A DNA stretch of 64,000 nucleotides, taken from NCBI RefSeq assembly GCF_001854125.1, contig NZ_CP017715.1:1612001-1676000 (forward strand), given 5' to 3'. The notes under the pieces are model-generated. The model ran no database searches. It was not told the DNA's origin and saw only the letters and a program-made list of their open reading frames with translations. Positions within the stretch are counted from its first letter, which is position 1; every line of letters starts with the position of its first letter. This document shows, in pieces, positions 19,378-30,106 of the stretch. The position numbers were made by a program, and so were the translations under genes. The DNA comes from Marinobacter salinus. GTDB lineage: Bacteria > Pseudomonadota > Gammaproteobacteria > Pseudomonadales > Oleiphilaceae.

Positions 19378-20475
19378 TTAAAGAACACCGATCGGATAGG
19401 AACCCAGCCGTTTGAGTTCAACCGCTTCGTCGTCCACTTTCGCAAGCAGCTTGCTCACCTGCTCATCTTCCATGTGCCCTTCAAAGTCGATATAGAAGAC
19501 ATAGGCCCACGTACCACTGGGCGATGGGCGGGTTTCGATGCGGGTAAGACTGATGCCGTGACTGTGGAATGGCTCAAGAAGCTGATACAGCGCACCCGGT
19601 TTGTTCCTCATGGAGACCAGAATCGACGATTTGTCGTGACCGCTGGCCGGCACTTCTTCCCGACCGATAATCAGGAATCGGGTGGTATTATCAGGGCGAT
19701 CCTCAATACTGGTGGCAAGCTTCTCCAAACCGTACAACTCGGCCGCCATGTCGCCGGCGATGGCGGCCGTTCCCGGTTCTTCGGCTGCTCGACGGGCAGC
19801 TTCTGCATTGCTGGACACGGTTACCCGTTCAATTCCGTAGCGATGGGTGTCAAGCCACTGGCGGCATTGGGCGAATGACTGCTGGTGGGAGTAGATCCGG
19901 GTAATTTCCTGATCTTTGTTTTTCGGAGATACCATCAGATGGTGATGGATTCGCAGCTGAACCTCGCCACAGATTTTCAGTGGCGAGGACATAAACATAT
20001 CCAGGGTATGGTTAATCATGCCCTCGGTGGAGTTTTCCACCGGCACCACACCGTAGTGAGCTGCACCGGATTCCACTTCCCGGAACACAGCATCAATGGC
20101 GGGGAGCGGCACGCTGACAACGGAGTGACCAAAATGCTTCAGGGCAGCCGCCTGGGTAAAGGTACCAATCGGGCCCAGGAAAGCGATATGCATCGGCTTC
20201 TCAAGAGCCAGACAGGCCGACATGATCTCACGGAACAGTCGCGCCATCTCCTCCCCGGAGAGCGGCCCGGGATTGGAATCCTTGATACGCCTCAACACCT
20301 GGGCTTCCCGTTCGGGACGATAGAAGAACACGTCCTGTCCGGGATTTGCCCCCATCTTCACGTGAGCCACTTCCTGCGCACAGCGGGCACGGGCACTGAT
20401 CAGATCCATAATCTGCTGATCTATCTGATCGATTTCATCCCGGAGTTCGGCCAGTCGAATCTGCTCGTCACTCAT
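19378..20475 (-). CDS. pheA: Chorismate mutase / prephenate dehydratase (P-protein)
   Basis: A bifunctional 365-residue enzyme that makes phenylpyruvate. The AroQ chorismate mutase domain occupies ~1-90 (ELRDEIDQIDQQIMDLISAR), the dehydratase ~95-270 (FLGPIGTFTQAAALKHFG; VENSTEGMINHTLD) and an ACT regulatory domain ~280-360 (GALYQLLEPFHSHGISLTRIETRP) which normally binds phenylalanine for feedback inhibition. The ESRP motif of E. coli PheA is ETRP here. The start is 2 bases after the serC stop, with AAGGAG 11 bases upstream. Confidence 0.96.
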   Translation of the reverse strand: MSDEQIRLAELRDEIDQIDQQIMDLISARARCAQEVAHVKMGANPGQDVFFYRPEREAQVLRRIKDSNPGPLSGEEMARLFREIMSACLALEKPMHIAFLGPIGTFTQAAALKHFGHSVVSVPLPAIDAVFREVESGAAHYGVVPVENSTEGMINHTLDMFMSSPLKICGEVQLRIHHHLMVSPKNKDQEITRIYSHQQSFAQCRQWLDTHRYGIERVTVSSNAEAARRAAEEPGTAAIAGDMAAELYGLEKLATSIEDRPDNTTRFLIIGREEVPASGHDKSSILVSMRNKPGALYQLLEPFHSHGISLTRIETRPSPSGTWAYVFYIDFEGHMEDEQVSKLLAKVDDEAVELKRLGSYPIGVL

Positions 20476-20477
20476 GA

Positions 20478-21560
20478 TCAGCCGCGCTCCTTCGCAAATT
20501 CCGCCATGTACCGGATCAAGGCATCAACCCCGGCTTCGGGCATGGCGTTGTATATGCTTGCGCGCATGCCACCGACAGAACGGTGCCCTTTGAGGTTCAG
20601 CAGCCCACAGGCATTCGCACCTTTCAGGAATTCGCCGTTCAACCCGTCATCCGCCAGGGTGAACGGAATGTTCATCCAGGACCGGAAACGGGGCGCAATC
20701 GGGTTGGCGTAAAAATCATTGGTATCGATGAAGTCGTACAGCTTTTTGGCCTTGCGATAATTGATCTCGCCCATGGCTTTTACACCGCCCTGGGCCTTCA
20801 ACCACTTGAACACCAGACCTGCCAGGTACCAGGAATAGGTCGCAGGCGTGTTATACATAGAGCCATTGTCGGCAATGACCTGGTAATTCATCATCGTCGG
20901 GGTTTCCTTCCGGGCCATGCCCAAAAGGTCTTTGCGAATAATGACCACGACCAGACCGGACGGTCCGATATTCTTCTGGGCGCCCGCGTAGATCAGACCA
21001 AACTTTGAGATATCCACAGGACGGGAAAGCATGGTGGACGACATATCAGCCACCAGCGGGACCTTGCCGCTGTCGGGAATAAAATCATATTCCAGACCGC
21101 CAATGGTCTCGTTCGGCGTGTAATGCAGGTATGCCGCATCGGCGCGGGTGTGCCAGCTCGCCTGATCGGGAACGGTCGTAAAACCGCTATCTTCCGAGCT
21201 CGCTGCCACGTTAACGTCACCATAGCGCTTCGCTTCAGCGATCGCCTTTTTCGACCAGATTCCCGTATTCACATAATCCGCAGAGGCCTTGCTGCCCAAC
21301 AGATTCAGGGGGATGGTCGCGAACTGGCTTGACGCTCCCCCCTGCATGAACAGTACCGCGTAATCGTCCGACACACCGGCGAGTTCACGCAGATCGTTCT
21401 CGGCTGCTTCGGCGATTTGCACAAACTCATCACTGCGATGGCTCATTTCCATTACAGACATGCCAGTCCCGCGCCAGTCCAGCATCTCATCACGTGCCTG
21501 CTCCAGCACGGTTTCCGGCAAGGTTGCCGGGCCTGCACAAAAGTTAAACGCCCTGCTCAT
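20478..21560 (-). CDS. serC: Phosphoserine aminotransferase
   Basis: SerC makes phosphoserine for serine synthesis and also acts in pyridoxine synthesis. The 360-residue protein begins MSRAFNFCAGPATLPETV, the family N-terminus, and contains the PLP lysine in GLIYAGAQKNIGPSGLVVV and substrate contacts HRSVGGMRAS near the C-terminus. Start 21560 is chosen over a TTG at 21578. It is followed by pheA with a 2-base gap. Confidence 0.96.
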   Translation of the reverse strand: MSRAFNFCAGPATLPETVLEQARDEMLDWRGTGMSVMEMSHRSDEFVQIAEAAENDLRELAGVSDDYAVLFMQGGASSQFATIPLNLLGSKASADYVNTGIWSKKAIAEAKRYGDVNVAASSEDSGFTTVPDQASWHTRADAAYLHYTPNETIGGLEYDFIPDSGKVPLVADMSSTMLSRPVDISKFGLIYAGAQKNIGPSGLVVVIIRKDLLGMARKETPTMMNYQVIADNGSMYNTPATYSWYLAGLVFKWLKAQGGVKAMGEINYRKAKKLYDFIDTNDFYANPIAPRFRSWMNIPFTLADDGLNGEFLKGANACGLLNLKGHRSVGGMRASIYNAMPEAGVDALIRYMAEFAKERG

Positions 21561-21610
21561 GATCCTGTTTTCTCTCAAATAGTGCTGATTCGGTCTTTGG
21601 CAGTGCCGGC

Positions 21611-24244
21611 TTATTCCTCGCCGGCACCTTCTTCAGAGCCACCTTCCGCATTGTTCTCGCCAGAAGCTTCCGCTTCATCACCGTCGATCTCTTCACCATC
21701 AATTTCTTCGGCGTCGGTCTCGGCGATCCGCTCAACACCCACCAGGCGCTCATCTTCCTGGCTCAGCTTGATCAGGCGTACACCTTGCGTGTTCCGGCTC
21801 AGTACAGAGACCTCATCCGTACGGGTACGAACCAGGGTGCCCTTGTCCGAAATCAGCATCATTTCGTCGCCATCGAACAATTGCAGCGCCGTTACCAGGT
21901 TACCGTTACGCTCAGAGCACTGCATCGCAATAACGCCCTGACTGCCCCGGCCATAGGTAGGGAACTCATCGATAGCGGTCCGCTTGCCATACCCGTTCTC
22001 ACTGGCGGTCAGAATTACACCATCTTCCTGGGGAATGATCAGAGAAACAACGTGGTGCCCTGCCGGCATCTTGATACCGCGGACGCCACGAGCAGTCCGG
22101 CTCATCGGGCGCACGGCTTCCTCACTGAAGCGCACGGCCTTACCGGCACTGGAGAACAGCATGATTTCCGCGTCACCCTTGGTGATCGCCGCACCAATCA
22201 AGGCATCGCCTTCATCCAGAGACAGAGCGATCAGGCCGCTGCTGCGAGGGCGGGAGAAATTCGGCAACGGCGTCTTCTTGACTACGCCACCAGAAGTCGC
22301 CATCAGCACAAACTGATCTTCCGGGTAATCGCGAACTGGCAGGAAGGTGGTAATGCGCTCACCCTCGTCCAGCGGCAGAATATTCACCATCGGACGACCA
22401 CGGGAGGCCCGGCTGGCTCTCGGGATTTCGAAAACTCTCAGCCAGTAGACTTTGCCTCTGTCGGAGAAGCACAGGATGGTGTCGTGGGAGTTAGCCACCA
22501 AGAGCTTCTCAACAAAATCTTCATCTTTCATCGAGGTAGCAGCTTTACCCCGGCCGCCGCGACGCTGAGCCTGGTAATCCTCAACCGCCTGGGTCTTGGC
22601 ATAACCACTGTGGGAAATGGTCACCACCAGATCTTCTTCATCAATCAAGTCGGCGATGGTCAGATCGCGCTGCGAACTCGTAATTTCGGTACGACGCTCG
22701 TCGCCAAACTCGTTTACTACGGCTTCCAGTTCTTCACGAATCACCTGCATCAGACGATCCGGGTCCGCCAGGATTTCAAGCAGGCCGGCAATCTTTTCCA
22801 GGATGTCCTTATATTCATTCTGGAGCTTTTCAGTTTCCAGACCGGTAAGGCGATGCAGACGCATATCCAGAATGGCCTGTGTCTGCTCCGGAGACAGGTA
22901 ATACAAGCCGTCACGCAAACCGTAGATTTCCGGAAGATCATCCGGGCGACAGGCATCTTCACCGGCGCGTTCCAGCATGGCCAGAACATCGCCGGGCGAC
23001 CAGCCTTGGGACATCAGCTTTTCTTTGGCTTCTACTGAACTCGGAGAAGCCTTGATCAGCTCGATCATCTCGTCAATGTTGGCCAACGCAACCGTCAGGC
23101 CTTCAAGGATATGGCCCCGCTCACGCGCTTTACGCAGCTCAAAAATGGTCCGTCGTGTAACCACTTCCCGGCGGTGGCGCACGAACGCATCCAGCATTTC
23201 TTTCAGGTTCAGCGTCCTGGGCTCGCCGTTGATCAGCGCCACCATGTTGATGCCGAACACCGTCTGCAGCTGAGTGTGCGCAAAAAGGTTGTTGACCACC
23301 ACTTCCGGGTTTTCACCGCGGCGCAACTCAATCACTACGCGGATGCCTTCCTTGTTCGACTCATCCCGTAATTCGGTGATGCCTTCCAGGCGCTTTTCTT
23401 TCACCAGTTCGGCAATTTTCTCAATCAGGCGGGCTTTGTTCAGCTGATAGGGAAGCTCGTTGATGATGATGGCATCGCGATTGGTCTTGTTGTCATGCTC
23501 AATTTCGTGGCGGGCACGAATATAAATGCGGCCACGACCGGTACGATAAGCCTCAACAATGCCCGCGCGGCCATTGATAATGCCCTGGGTCGGAAAATCC
23601 GGTCCGGGAATAAATTCCATGAGCTCGTCGATGGACAGGTCCGGATTGTCGATCAGCGCCAGACACCCGCTGACGACTTCCCTCAGATTGTGCGGAGGAA
23701 TGTTGGTGGCCATACCCACGGCAATACCGGAAGAGCCGTTGACCAGAAGATTCGGAACCCGGGTCGGCAGCACATCAGGAATTCGCTCGGTGCCGTCGTA
23801 GTTGTCGACGAAATCCACCGTCTCCTTCTCGAGATCCGCCAGCAGGGAGTGGGCAATCTTCTCCATGCGAATTTCGGTGTAACGCATCGCCGCCGCGTTA
23901 TCGCCGTCGATGGAACCGAAGTTGCCCTGGCCGTCCACCAACGGGTAACGCAGGGAGAACGGCTGGGCCATACGAACAATGGTGTCGTAGACAGCCGAAT
24001 CACCGTGCGGGTGATATTTACCGATAACGTCACCCACCACACGGGCGGATTTCTTGTAAGCCTTGTTCCAGTCGTTATTCAACTCGGACATGGCGAACAG
24101 AACACGGCGATGTACCGGCTTCAGGCCATCCCTCACATCCGGCAGCGCTCGGCCGACAATGACGCTCATGGCGTAGTCGAGGTAGGACTGTTTAAGCTCG
24201 TCTTCAATATTTACCGGCAGGATCTCTTTGGCTAACTCACCCAT
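21611..24244 (-). CDS. gyrA: DNA gyrase subunit A
   Basis: The 877-residue A subunit of gyrase cuts and rejoins DNA to introduce negative supercoils with GyrB. The catalytic tyrosine lies in [10 protein letters not shown] (about residue 122). The quinolone-resistance region reads [12 protein letters not shown] with Ser83 and Asp87, the wild-type susceptible residues in E. coli numbering. The GyrA-box QRRGGRGK starts the C-terminal beta-pinwheel, and a strongly acidic tail (residues ~845-877, rich in E/D) ends the protein, as in other gammaproteobacterial GyrA. Confidence 0.98.
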   Translation of the reverse strand: MGELAKEILPVNIEDELKQSYLDYAMSVIVGRALPDVRDGLKPVHRRVLFAMSELNNDWNKAYKKSARVVGDVIGKYHPHGDSAVYDTIVRMAQPFSLRYPLVDGQGNFGSIDGDNAAAMRYTEIRMEKIAHSLLADLEKETVDFVDNYDGTERIPDVLPTRVPNLLVNGSSGIAVGMATNIPPHNLREVVSGCLALIDNPDLSIDELMEFIPGPDFPTQGIINGRAGIVEAYRTGRGRIYIRARHEIEHDNKTNRDAIIINELPYQLNKARLIEKIAELVKEKRLEGITELRDESNKEGIRVVIELRRGENPEVVVNNLFAHTQLQTVFGINMVALINGEPRTLNLKEMLDAFVRHRREVVTRRTIFELRKARERGHILEGLTVALANIDEMIELIKASPSSVEAKEKLMSQGWSPGDVLAMLERAGEDACRPDDLPEIYGLRDGLYYLSPEQTQAILDMRLHRLTGLETEKLQNEYKDILEKIAGLLEILADPDRLMQVIREELEAVVNEFGDERRTEITSSQRDLTIADLIDEEDLVVTISHSGYAKTQAVEDYQAQRRGGRGKAATSMKDEDFVEKLLVANSHDTILCFSDRGKVYWLRVFEIPRASRASRGRPMVNILPLDEGERITTFLPVRDYPEDQFVLMATSGGVVKKTPLPNFSRPRSSGLIALSLDEGDALIGAAITKGDAEIMLFSSAGKAVRFSEEAVRPMSRTARGVRGIKMPAGHHVVSLIIPQEDGVILTASENGYGKRTAIDEFPTYGRGSQGVIAMQCSERNGNLVTALQLFDGDEMMLISDKGTLVRTRTDEVSVLSRNTQGVRLIKLSQEDERLVGVERIAETDAEEIDGEEIDGDEAEASGENNAEGGSEEGAGEE

Positions 24245-24370
24245 CGAGAAAGGTTCCTTTGCGTTATCTGGAAGTCGTGTCAGGACCGTTTCCGGGCCCC
24301 GTAGTTATTCTTCAACAAGCCGCGAAGTCTACCACAATCGCACCCTGACCGGGGCAACTGTGAGGCGGAC

Positions 24371-25225
24371 TTAATCAAAAACCACCGTCTTGTTTTCATA
24401 GGTGATCACCCGGTCTTCAATGTGGGAACGCAGGCCCCGGGCCAGCACGTTCTTTTCCACATCCTTACCCAGGCGCACCATGTCCTCGATGGAATCGCTG
24501 TGAGTGATCCGGATCACGTCCTGCTCAATGATCGGACCTTCGTCCAGATCCTGAGTAACATAATGGCACGTGGCCCCAATCAGCTTCACACCACGGCTGT
24601 AGGCCTGGTGGTAAGGGCGGGCTCCGGCAAACGACGGCAAAAAGCTGTGATGGATATTGATGACTTTCCCGGCATACTTGCCACACAGCTCTGAGGGCAG
24701 AATCTGCATGTACCGGGCCAGCACCACCACATCGGCATCGTACTGCTGGAACAGGTCGTCGATGTGGGCAAAAGCTTCGTCCCGGTTTTCCTTGCTCACC
24801 GGCACATGATGATAGGGAATCTCATGCCACTCCACCATCCGCCGCAAATCGTCGTGATTGGAAATCACGGCCACGATCTCGGCGTTGATCTCCTTGCTGT
24901 GCCAGCGATACAAAAGATCTGCCACGCAATGGGATTCCTTGCTGCCCATGAGGATAACTTTTTTGGGCTGGGCCGAGTCCGCAATGTGCCAGTTCATGTT
25001 GAATTCGCGGGCAATGGGCTCAAACGCCGCCCGGAACTGATCCAGGCCGAAAGGAATCGAACTGGCCTTTATTTCATGGCGCATGAAAAACCAGCCGGTC
25101 TGGGTATCCGAGTGATGGCTAGCCTCGGTAATCCAGCCATTGTACGTGGACAGAAAATTGCTCACCTTGGCGACAATCCCGACCCGATCGGGGCAGGAAA
25201 TCACAAGACGATAGGTATGCTCCAT
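24371..25225 (-). CDS. purU: Formyltetrahydrofolate deformylase
   Basis: Hydrolyses 10-formyl-THF to formate and THF, balancing one-carbon pools. The 284 residues comprise an N-terminal ACT domain (~1-80, VISCPDRVGIVAKVSNFL) and a formyltransferase-like catalytic domain (~85-284) with KVINIHHSFLPSF and GATCHYVTQDLDEGPII holding the Asn/His/Asp site. AAAGGG precedes the ATG. Divergent from ggt, with a 143-base shared upstream region. Confidence 0.95.
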   Translation of the reverse strand: MEHTYRLVISCPDRVGIVAKVSNFLSTYNGWITEASHHSDTQTGWFFMRHEIKASSIPFGLDQFRAAFEPIAREFNMNWHIADSAQPKKVILMGSKESHCVADLLYRWHSKEINAEIVAVISNHDDLRRMVEWHEIPYHHVPVSKENRDEAFAHIDDLFQQYDADVVVLARYMQILPSELCGKYAGKVINIHHSFLPSFAGARPYHQAYSRGVKLIGATCHYVTQDLDEGPIIEQDVIRITHSDSIEDMVRLGKDVEKNVLARGLRSHIEDRVITYENKTVVFD

Positions 25226-25368
25226 GAAACCCTTTCCTTAGCTCAAATCCGGGAAAGCAGGTGCGCGCAGGAACCACTGGCGGAATTCTCGACAGGTAAA
25301 CGGTACGCACCTATGAAAATGACCGGCTATCATAGCCTATCTGAACGCCAGAAACGAGGAGCGGAAAC

Positions 25369-27132
25369 ATGGACAGACACCCACACCGGCAAATCCGGAA
25401 AGCCAGCCCCTGGAGGCGCTCAGGCAGCCTCTGCGCCATTGCATTGATTGCCATTCTGACGGGCATTACCCCTGCGTTTGGCCAGGCCATTCTGGAAGGC
25501 GAGCGTTTTCACCCTGCGGCTGCAAACCACGGCATGGTGGCCACCAGCCATGGCCTGGCGACCGACGTCGCGCTCCAGGTTCTGAAGGATGGCGGCAATG
25601 CCATCGATGCCGCGGTTACCGCAGGCTTTGCGCTGGCAGTTACCCAACCGCGCTCCGGCAACATTGGCGGGGGCGGCTTCATGTTGATTTCGAAGGGCGA
25701 CGGCAGCACACCGGAGGCCATCGACTACCGGGAAAAGGCCCCTTCAGCGGCGTCGGAAGCCATGTTTCAGGACCAGGAGGGCGAGGTCGTGAAGAACCGC
25801 AGCCGCTTCACCCACCTGGCAGCAGGTGTACCGGGCACGGTTTCCGGGCTGGCACTGGCGCTGGACAGGCACGGCACATTGTCGCTGAAACAGGCACTGG
25901 CGCCCGCGATCAAGCTGGCCCGGGAAGGATTTATCGTCCCCCAACGTTTTACTGAGGGGCTGGAGCAGGCCCGCGACCGCCTGGAACGCTGGCCCGCCAG
26001 CCGGGCCACCTTCTACAAACCCGATGGCTCTGCCTGGAAGCCGGGAGAGCGGTTTCGGCAACCGGACCTGGCGAATACCCTGCAACGTATCGCAGATGAG
26101 GGCGTGAAGGGCTTCTATGAAGGTGAAACCGCACGCCTGATCGCAGCAGAAATGCGCCGCCACGACGGCCTGATTACCGAAAAGGATCTCAAAAACTACC
26201 AGCCAGTGGTTCGCTCTCCGGTCCACGGAACCTATCGGGGCCACGATGTCTATTCCATGTCTCCGCCCTCCTCCGGCGGCACTCACATTGTTCAGATCCT
26301 CAACATCCTTGAGGATTACCCGATGGCAGAATCCGGTCACAACTCCGCTGATACCATCCACCTGATGGCCGAGGCCATGAAACTCGCCTACGCGGACCGC
26401 TCTAAATACCTTGGAGACACCGATTACGTAGACGTCCCCCTTACCGGCCTGACCAGCAAGGCTTACGCTGACGAGCTTCGTGAGACCATTGACCCGGCAC
26501 AAGCCAGGCCAGCCAGTATGATTAACGCTGGCAAGCCGGCCCCCTATGAAAGCAATGAAACCACCCATTTCTCAGTCGTCGATAAGTGGGGCAATGCGGT
26601 TTCCAACACTTATACCATCAACTTCAGTTACGGCTCCGGCATCACGGTCCAGGGTGCCGGCTTCCTGCTTAACAACGAAATGGACGATTTCAGCGCCAAG
26701 CCCGGGGTTCCAAACGCCTATGGCCTTATTGGCGGAGAAGCGAACAAGGTCGAGCCCGGCAAACGCATGCTAAGTTCGATGTCACCCACCATCGTTCGCA
26801 AGAACGGCAAGAATTTTCTGGTCACCGGCAGTCCGGGCGGCTCACGGATTATCACAACAACCTTGCAGGTGATTATGAATGTGATCGACCATGGCATGAA
26901 CATCCAGACGGCTGTCGCCGCCCCGCGCATCCACCATCAGTGGCTGCCGGACGAAATCCGGATCGAACAGGGAATCAGCCCGGATACTGTTCGTCTACTG
27001 GAAAACCGGGGCCACAGCGTGGTTACCAATTCGGCGATGGGCGCTATTCAGAGTATTATGATAGGGGAAGACGGCACCCTTTACGGCGGTGCTGACCCGA
27101 GGCGCAGCACATCCTCGGCGAAGGGCTACTGA
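25369..27132 (+). CDS. ggt: Gamma-glutamyltransferase (periplasmic)
   Basis: A 587-residue Ntn-hydrolase that cleaves and transfers gamma-glutamyl groups from glutathione and related peptides in the periplasm. An N-terminal signal peptide (~residues 15-42, hydrophobic core LCAIALIAILTGITPAFG) precedes the large subunit (NIGGGGFMLIS). Auto-cleavage is expected before T398 in NETTHFSVV, matching E. coli T391, and the small subunit shows SPGGSRIITTTLQV. GAGGAG precedes the start. Confidence 0.95.
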   Translation: MDRHPHRQIRKASPWRRSGSLCAIALIAILTGITPAFGQAILEGERFHPAAANHGMVATSHGLATDVALQVLKDGGNAIDAAVTAGFALAVTQPRSGNIGGGGFMLISKGDGSTPEAIDYREKAPSAASEAMFQDQEGEVVKNRSRFTHLAAGVPGTVSGLALALDRHGTLSLKQALAPAIKLAREGFIVPQRFTEGLEQARDRLERWPASRATFYKPDGSAWKPGERFRQPDLANTLQRIADEGVKGFYEGETARLIAAEMRRHDGLITEKDLKNYQPVVRSPVHGTYRGHDVYSMSPPSSGGTHIVQILNILEDYPMAESGHNSADTIHLMAEAMKLAYADRSKYLGDTDYVDVPLTGLTSKAYADELRETIDPAQARPASMINAGKPAPYESNETTHFSVVDKWGNAVSNTYTINFSYGSGITVQGAGFLLNNEMDDFSAKPGVPNAYGLIGGEANKVEPGKRMLSSMSPTIVRKNGKNFLVTGSPGGSRIITTTLQVIMNVIDHGMNIQTAVAAPRIHHQWLPDEIRIEQGISPDTVRLLENRGHSVVTNSAMGAIQSIMIGEDGTLYGGADPRRSTSSAKGY

Positions 27133-27177
27133 GCTTTGGCCAGGAGTACGGGTAACCAGCAATAACGGAGGTGTTTT

Positions 27178-27426
27178 ATGTTTATTTCTGTGCAACTGAG
27201 CTGTTATCCGCTCAAGGATGATTACAAGCAGCCCATATGGGACCTGATTGCCCGCCTGGAAAAAACCGGGCTTGAAGTCGTCCCCGGGCGCATGAGTACT
27301 GAGATCTTCGGCGAATACGACGAGGTGATGAGCGTACTTTCGGACACCATGAAGTGGTCTTTTGAGACCTACGGGAAATCCGTCTTCGTGGCAAAAATCA
27401 TGGAGGGTGACCGGAGACCAAAATGA
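27178..27426 (+). CDS. YkoF/MTH1187-like thiamine-binding family protein
   Basis: An 82-residue protein resembling the YkoF/MTH1187 ferredoxin-like fold (VQLSCYPLKDDYKQPIWDLI...GRMSTEIFGEYDEVM). Characterised relatives bind thiamine or hydroxymethylpyrimidine, or have no known ligand. GGAGG lies 6 bases before the ATG. Its stop overlaps the start of the following FtsH-like gene by four bases (ATGA), which makes them a two-gene coupled unit. The family assignment is by pattern and is not certain. Confidence 0.7.
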   Translation: MFISVQLSCYPLKDDYKQPIWDLIARLEKTGLEVVPGRMSTEIFGEYDEVMSVLSDTMKWSFETYGKSVFVAKIMEGDRRPK

Positions 27427-29330
27427 CAGCACCTAACAACCCCCAGGATCAAAAACCGACGGGCAACCAGCAGCCTGCAATTCCCAACCAGTTTTCATTC
27501 CTGTGGCTCAGTGCCGCCATCTTTCTGATGGTGCTCTGGCTCCAGGACAGCGGCCAGCCAAGACTCCAGGAGCTTGCCTATTCCGAGTTCAAAACGGCCG
27601 TAACGAACGACCAGGTCAAAGAAGTCACCCTGAAAGAGGAAGCCATTAACGGCCTGTTTACCGACAGTGGCGCGGCTTCTTTCAGTTCGGGACGCCCCGC
27701 CGAAAGCAGCAGTACCGGATTTCATACCATCCGCCCCCCGATGGAAGATCCGGCATTGCTGGGGCTTCTGGAAGATCATCAGGTAACCATCAAGGCGACG
27801 CCATCCGGACTACCCTGGTGGCAAGAGATGATTCGTGGCTTCCTGCCCTGGATATTGTTGCTGGCGTTGATGTTCTGGTTCTGGGGCGCCGCACAGAGGC
27901 GCATGACCCAGGGCGGCGGACCGTTTGATTTCGGAAAGTCCAAGGCCCACAGGGCCCGTAGGGAAACCTCCACCACAACACTGGATGAGGTTGCAGGCAT
28001 CGAATCGGCCAAACGGGAAATCACCGAGATCATCGATTTCCTGAAAGCGCCCGAGAAATTCCGGGCGTTGGGTGCGGTCATGCCCAAGGGCGTGCTACTG
28101 GTTGGCCCACCGGGAACGGGTAAAACCCTTTTGGCCAGAGCCATTGCCGGCGAGGCTGAGGTGCCCTTTTTCAGTATCAGTGCTTCTGAGTTCATTGAAA
28201 TGTTTGTCGGCGTAGGCGCATCACGGGTACGCGATATGTTCCAGACGGCGCGCAAGGAGGCCCCGGCACTCATCTTTATCGATGAACTGGATGCCGTCGG
28301 CCGCTCCCGTGGCGCAGGCCTTGGAGGCGGTCACGATGAACGGGAACAGACTCTGAACCAGATCCTGAGTGAAATGGATGGTTTCGAAGAACACGAGAAC
28401 ATTCTTGTCCTGGCCGCGACCAATCGGCCAGACGTTTTGGACGCCGCTCTGCTGCGCCCCGGCCGTTTTGACCGCAAGATCACTCTGGCCCTCCCACACA
28501 AAGAGGCACGAAACGCCATTCTGAAGGTCCATGTGCGCAAGGTACCCCTGGCGGCAGACGTGGATCTTGAGCATCTGGCTGCCCGCACCATCGGTTTTTC
28601 CGGTGCTGATCTGAAAAATCTGGTTAATGAGGCCGCATTGACGGCAGCCCGTGAAAGCCTCGACGAGGTCAATGCCCACTGCTTTGATGTTGCCCGGGAC
28701 CGGATCATTCTCGGCGAAGAAAGTGACGCCCATTTGACGCCGGAGGAACGGGAAGCGGTGGCCTATCATGAGTGCGGTCACGCCATCATGGCTTATTACC
28801 TGCCAAAGGCAGACCCCCTCACAAAAATCACCATCATCCCTCACGGTATGGCCATGGGTGTGACCGAGCAAACACCAAAGGATGACCACTACAACTATAC
28901 CGAGAGCTACCTGAAGGACCGCATCAAAGTGATGCTTGGCGGCCGGTCAGCAGAGAAGCTCATCTATGGCGAGGTGAGTACCGGTGCCCAGAACGATCTC
29001 AAGGAAGCTACCACGCTGATCCGCCGCATGATCGGCCAATGGGGCATGAGCGAGAAGATTGGCCCGCTTGGCCTGAGTATTGGCGAAGAGCACGTTTTTC
29101 TCGGACGGGAAATGGGCCTGCCACGGGAATTCAGTGAAAAGATGGCGGAACTGATTGACGCAGAAATCCAGTCACAGCTTCTAGCGCTTGAAAAAACCAC
29201 CATCGACTTCCTGAGTGAACACAGGAATCAGCTTGAAGCCCTTGCAAAGGCGGTGCTGAAAGACGAAACCCTGTCATCCGAAGAAATCGAAGAAGTTCTT
29301 CGTAAGGAAGAAGCCCGGAAGATCGCCTGA
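27423..29330 (+). CDS. FtsH-family ATP-dependent zinc metalloprotease (accessory paralogue)
   Basis: A 635-residue membrane AAA+ protease. Two transmembrane helices (~25-42 and ~140-157) flank a periplasmic segment. The AAA module has Walker A GPPGTGKT (~227-234), Walker [11 protein letters not shown], the pore motif MFVGVG and the [18 protein letters not shown]. The M41 protease site is HECGH (~449-453). Family FtsH degrades misfolded membrane proteins and regulators such as LpxC. The housekeeping ftsH of gammaproteobacteria sits next to rlmE, so this copy beside a YkoF-like gene is probably a second paralogue. Confidence 0.92.
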   Translation: MTAPNNPQDQKPTGNQQPAIPNQFSFLWLSAAIFLMVLWLQDSGQPRLQELAYSEFKTAVTNDQVKEVTLKEEAINGLFTDSGAASFSSGRPAESSSTGFHTIRPPMEDPALLGLLEDHQVTIKATPSGLPWWQEMIRGFLPWILLLALMFWFWGAAQRRMTQGGGPFDFGKSKAHRARRETSTTTLDEVAGIESAKREITEIIDFLKAPEKFRALGAVMPKGVLLVGPPGTGKTLLARAIAGEAEVPFFSISASEFIEMFVGVGASRVRDMFQTARKEAPALIFIDELDAVGRSRGAGLGGGHDEREQTLNQILSEMDGFEEHENILVLAATNRPDVLDAALLRPGRFDRKITLALPHKEARNAILKVHVRKVPLAADVDLEHLAARTIGFSGADLKNLVNEAALTAARESLDEVNAHCFDVARDRIILGEESDAHLTPEEREAVAYHECGHAIMAYYLPKADPLTKITIIPHGMAMGVTEQTPKDDHYNYTESYLKDRIKVMLGGRSAEKLIYGEVSTGAQNDLKEATTLIRRMIGQWGMSEKIGPLGLSIGEEHVFLGREMGLPREFSEKMAELIDAEIQSQLLALEKTTIDFLSEHRNQLEALAKAVLKDETLSSEEIEEVLRKEEARKIA

Positions 29331-29338
29331 GCTTTTGC

Positions 29339-30064
29339 TCAGACGTGAGTGACCAGGTCGTGACTGAATAGGGCCAGGCAAAACCCGAAAACCGCTCCGA
29401 GCGGTGGCCCCCAGTGCCGGTCAAGCCGGCCTTGGGGAGCAATGTCCTGGAAAATCAGATAAAGAATACCACCCGACGCCACCAGCATAATGATGCCCAG
29501 AACAAACTGATGCTCCGACAGGAAGAAATAACCCAGCAGCCCTGCAAGAGGCCCTGCCAGCACAAGCGCGCTCATAAATATCAGGGTCTTGCGTGAGGTG
29601 TAGCCAGGACGCTCGCATAACTCCCGGTAGGCATTAAACCCCTCCGGAAGGTTCTGCAACGCAATCAACAGGGCCAGTAACGTAGCGATACCCGGACTGA
29701 CGACAGCCAGACCACCGAGCGCAGCCGCTTCCGGCACGAAATCCAGCATCACGCCCATCAACTGTGGCGCTTCCCGGCGCCTGAGCCCGAGCACTCGCTC
29801 CACGGCGAAAAACAGAATGCCACCTGCGACGATGGCGGGAATGGCCAACAACGAATCACCGACGGCTTCCTGGCCCTGAGGCACCAGAACAACCACAACA
29901 GCACCAAGGAGAATCCCACCGCCAAAAGCGATCAGGAAATGGCGAAACTCCTGTTCCAGCCAGTTGGGACTTATCCGCTCCACGCTCGCCAGCAAACCTC
30001 CCAAGGGAATGCAGGCACCGGCAAATACTGTCAGCCCGACAATGTGCAAAACATCCAGAATCAT
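29339..30064 (-). CDS. ZIP-like membrane transporter, divergent
   Basis: A 241-residue inner-membrane protein with about eight hydrophobic helices and a ZIP-like arrangement. The helix-4 signature reads QNLPEG instead of HNxPEG/HNFxDG, and the helix-5 HE motif is not evident, so metal ligands used by ordinary ZIPs are missing. It may transport something else or be regulatory. Start ATG 30064 is used; a TTG precedes it directly. It is convergent with the FtsH paralogue, with an 8-base gap. Confidence 0.7.
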   Translation of the reverse strand: MILDVLHIVGLTVFAGACIPLGGLLASVERISPNWLEQEFRHFLIAFGGGILLGAVVVVLVPQGQEAVGDSLLAIPAIVAGGILFFAVERVLGLRRREAPQLMGVMLDFVPEAAALGGLAVVSPGIATLLALLIALQNLPEGFNAYRELCERPGYTSRKTLIFMSALVLAGPLAGLLGYFFLSEHQFVLGIIMLVASGGILYLIFQDIAPQGRLDRHWGPPLGAVFGFCLALFSHDLVTHV

Positions 30065-30106
30065 CAAAACCGCCCCAGATCAAAACTACCCAAGGAACCC
30101 TTTTTG

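Noticed and set aside
21785..23038. 417-residue plus-strand ORF opposite gyrA
   Set aside because: Antisense shadow of a highly conserved gene in a GC-rich genome; composition and sequence match no protein family.
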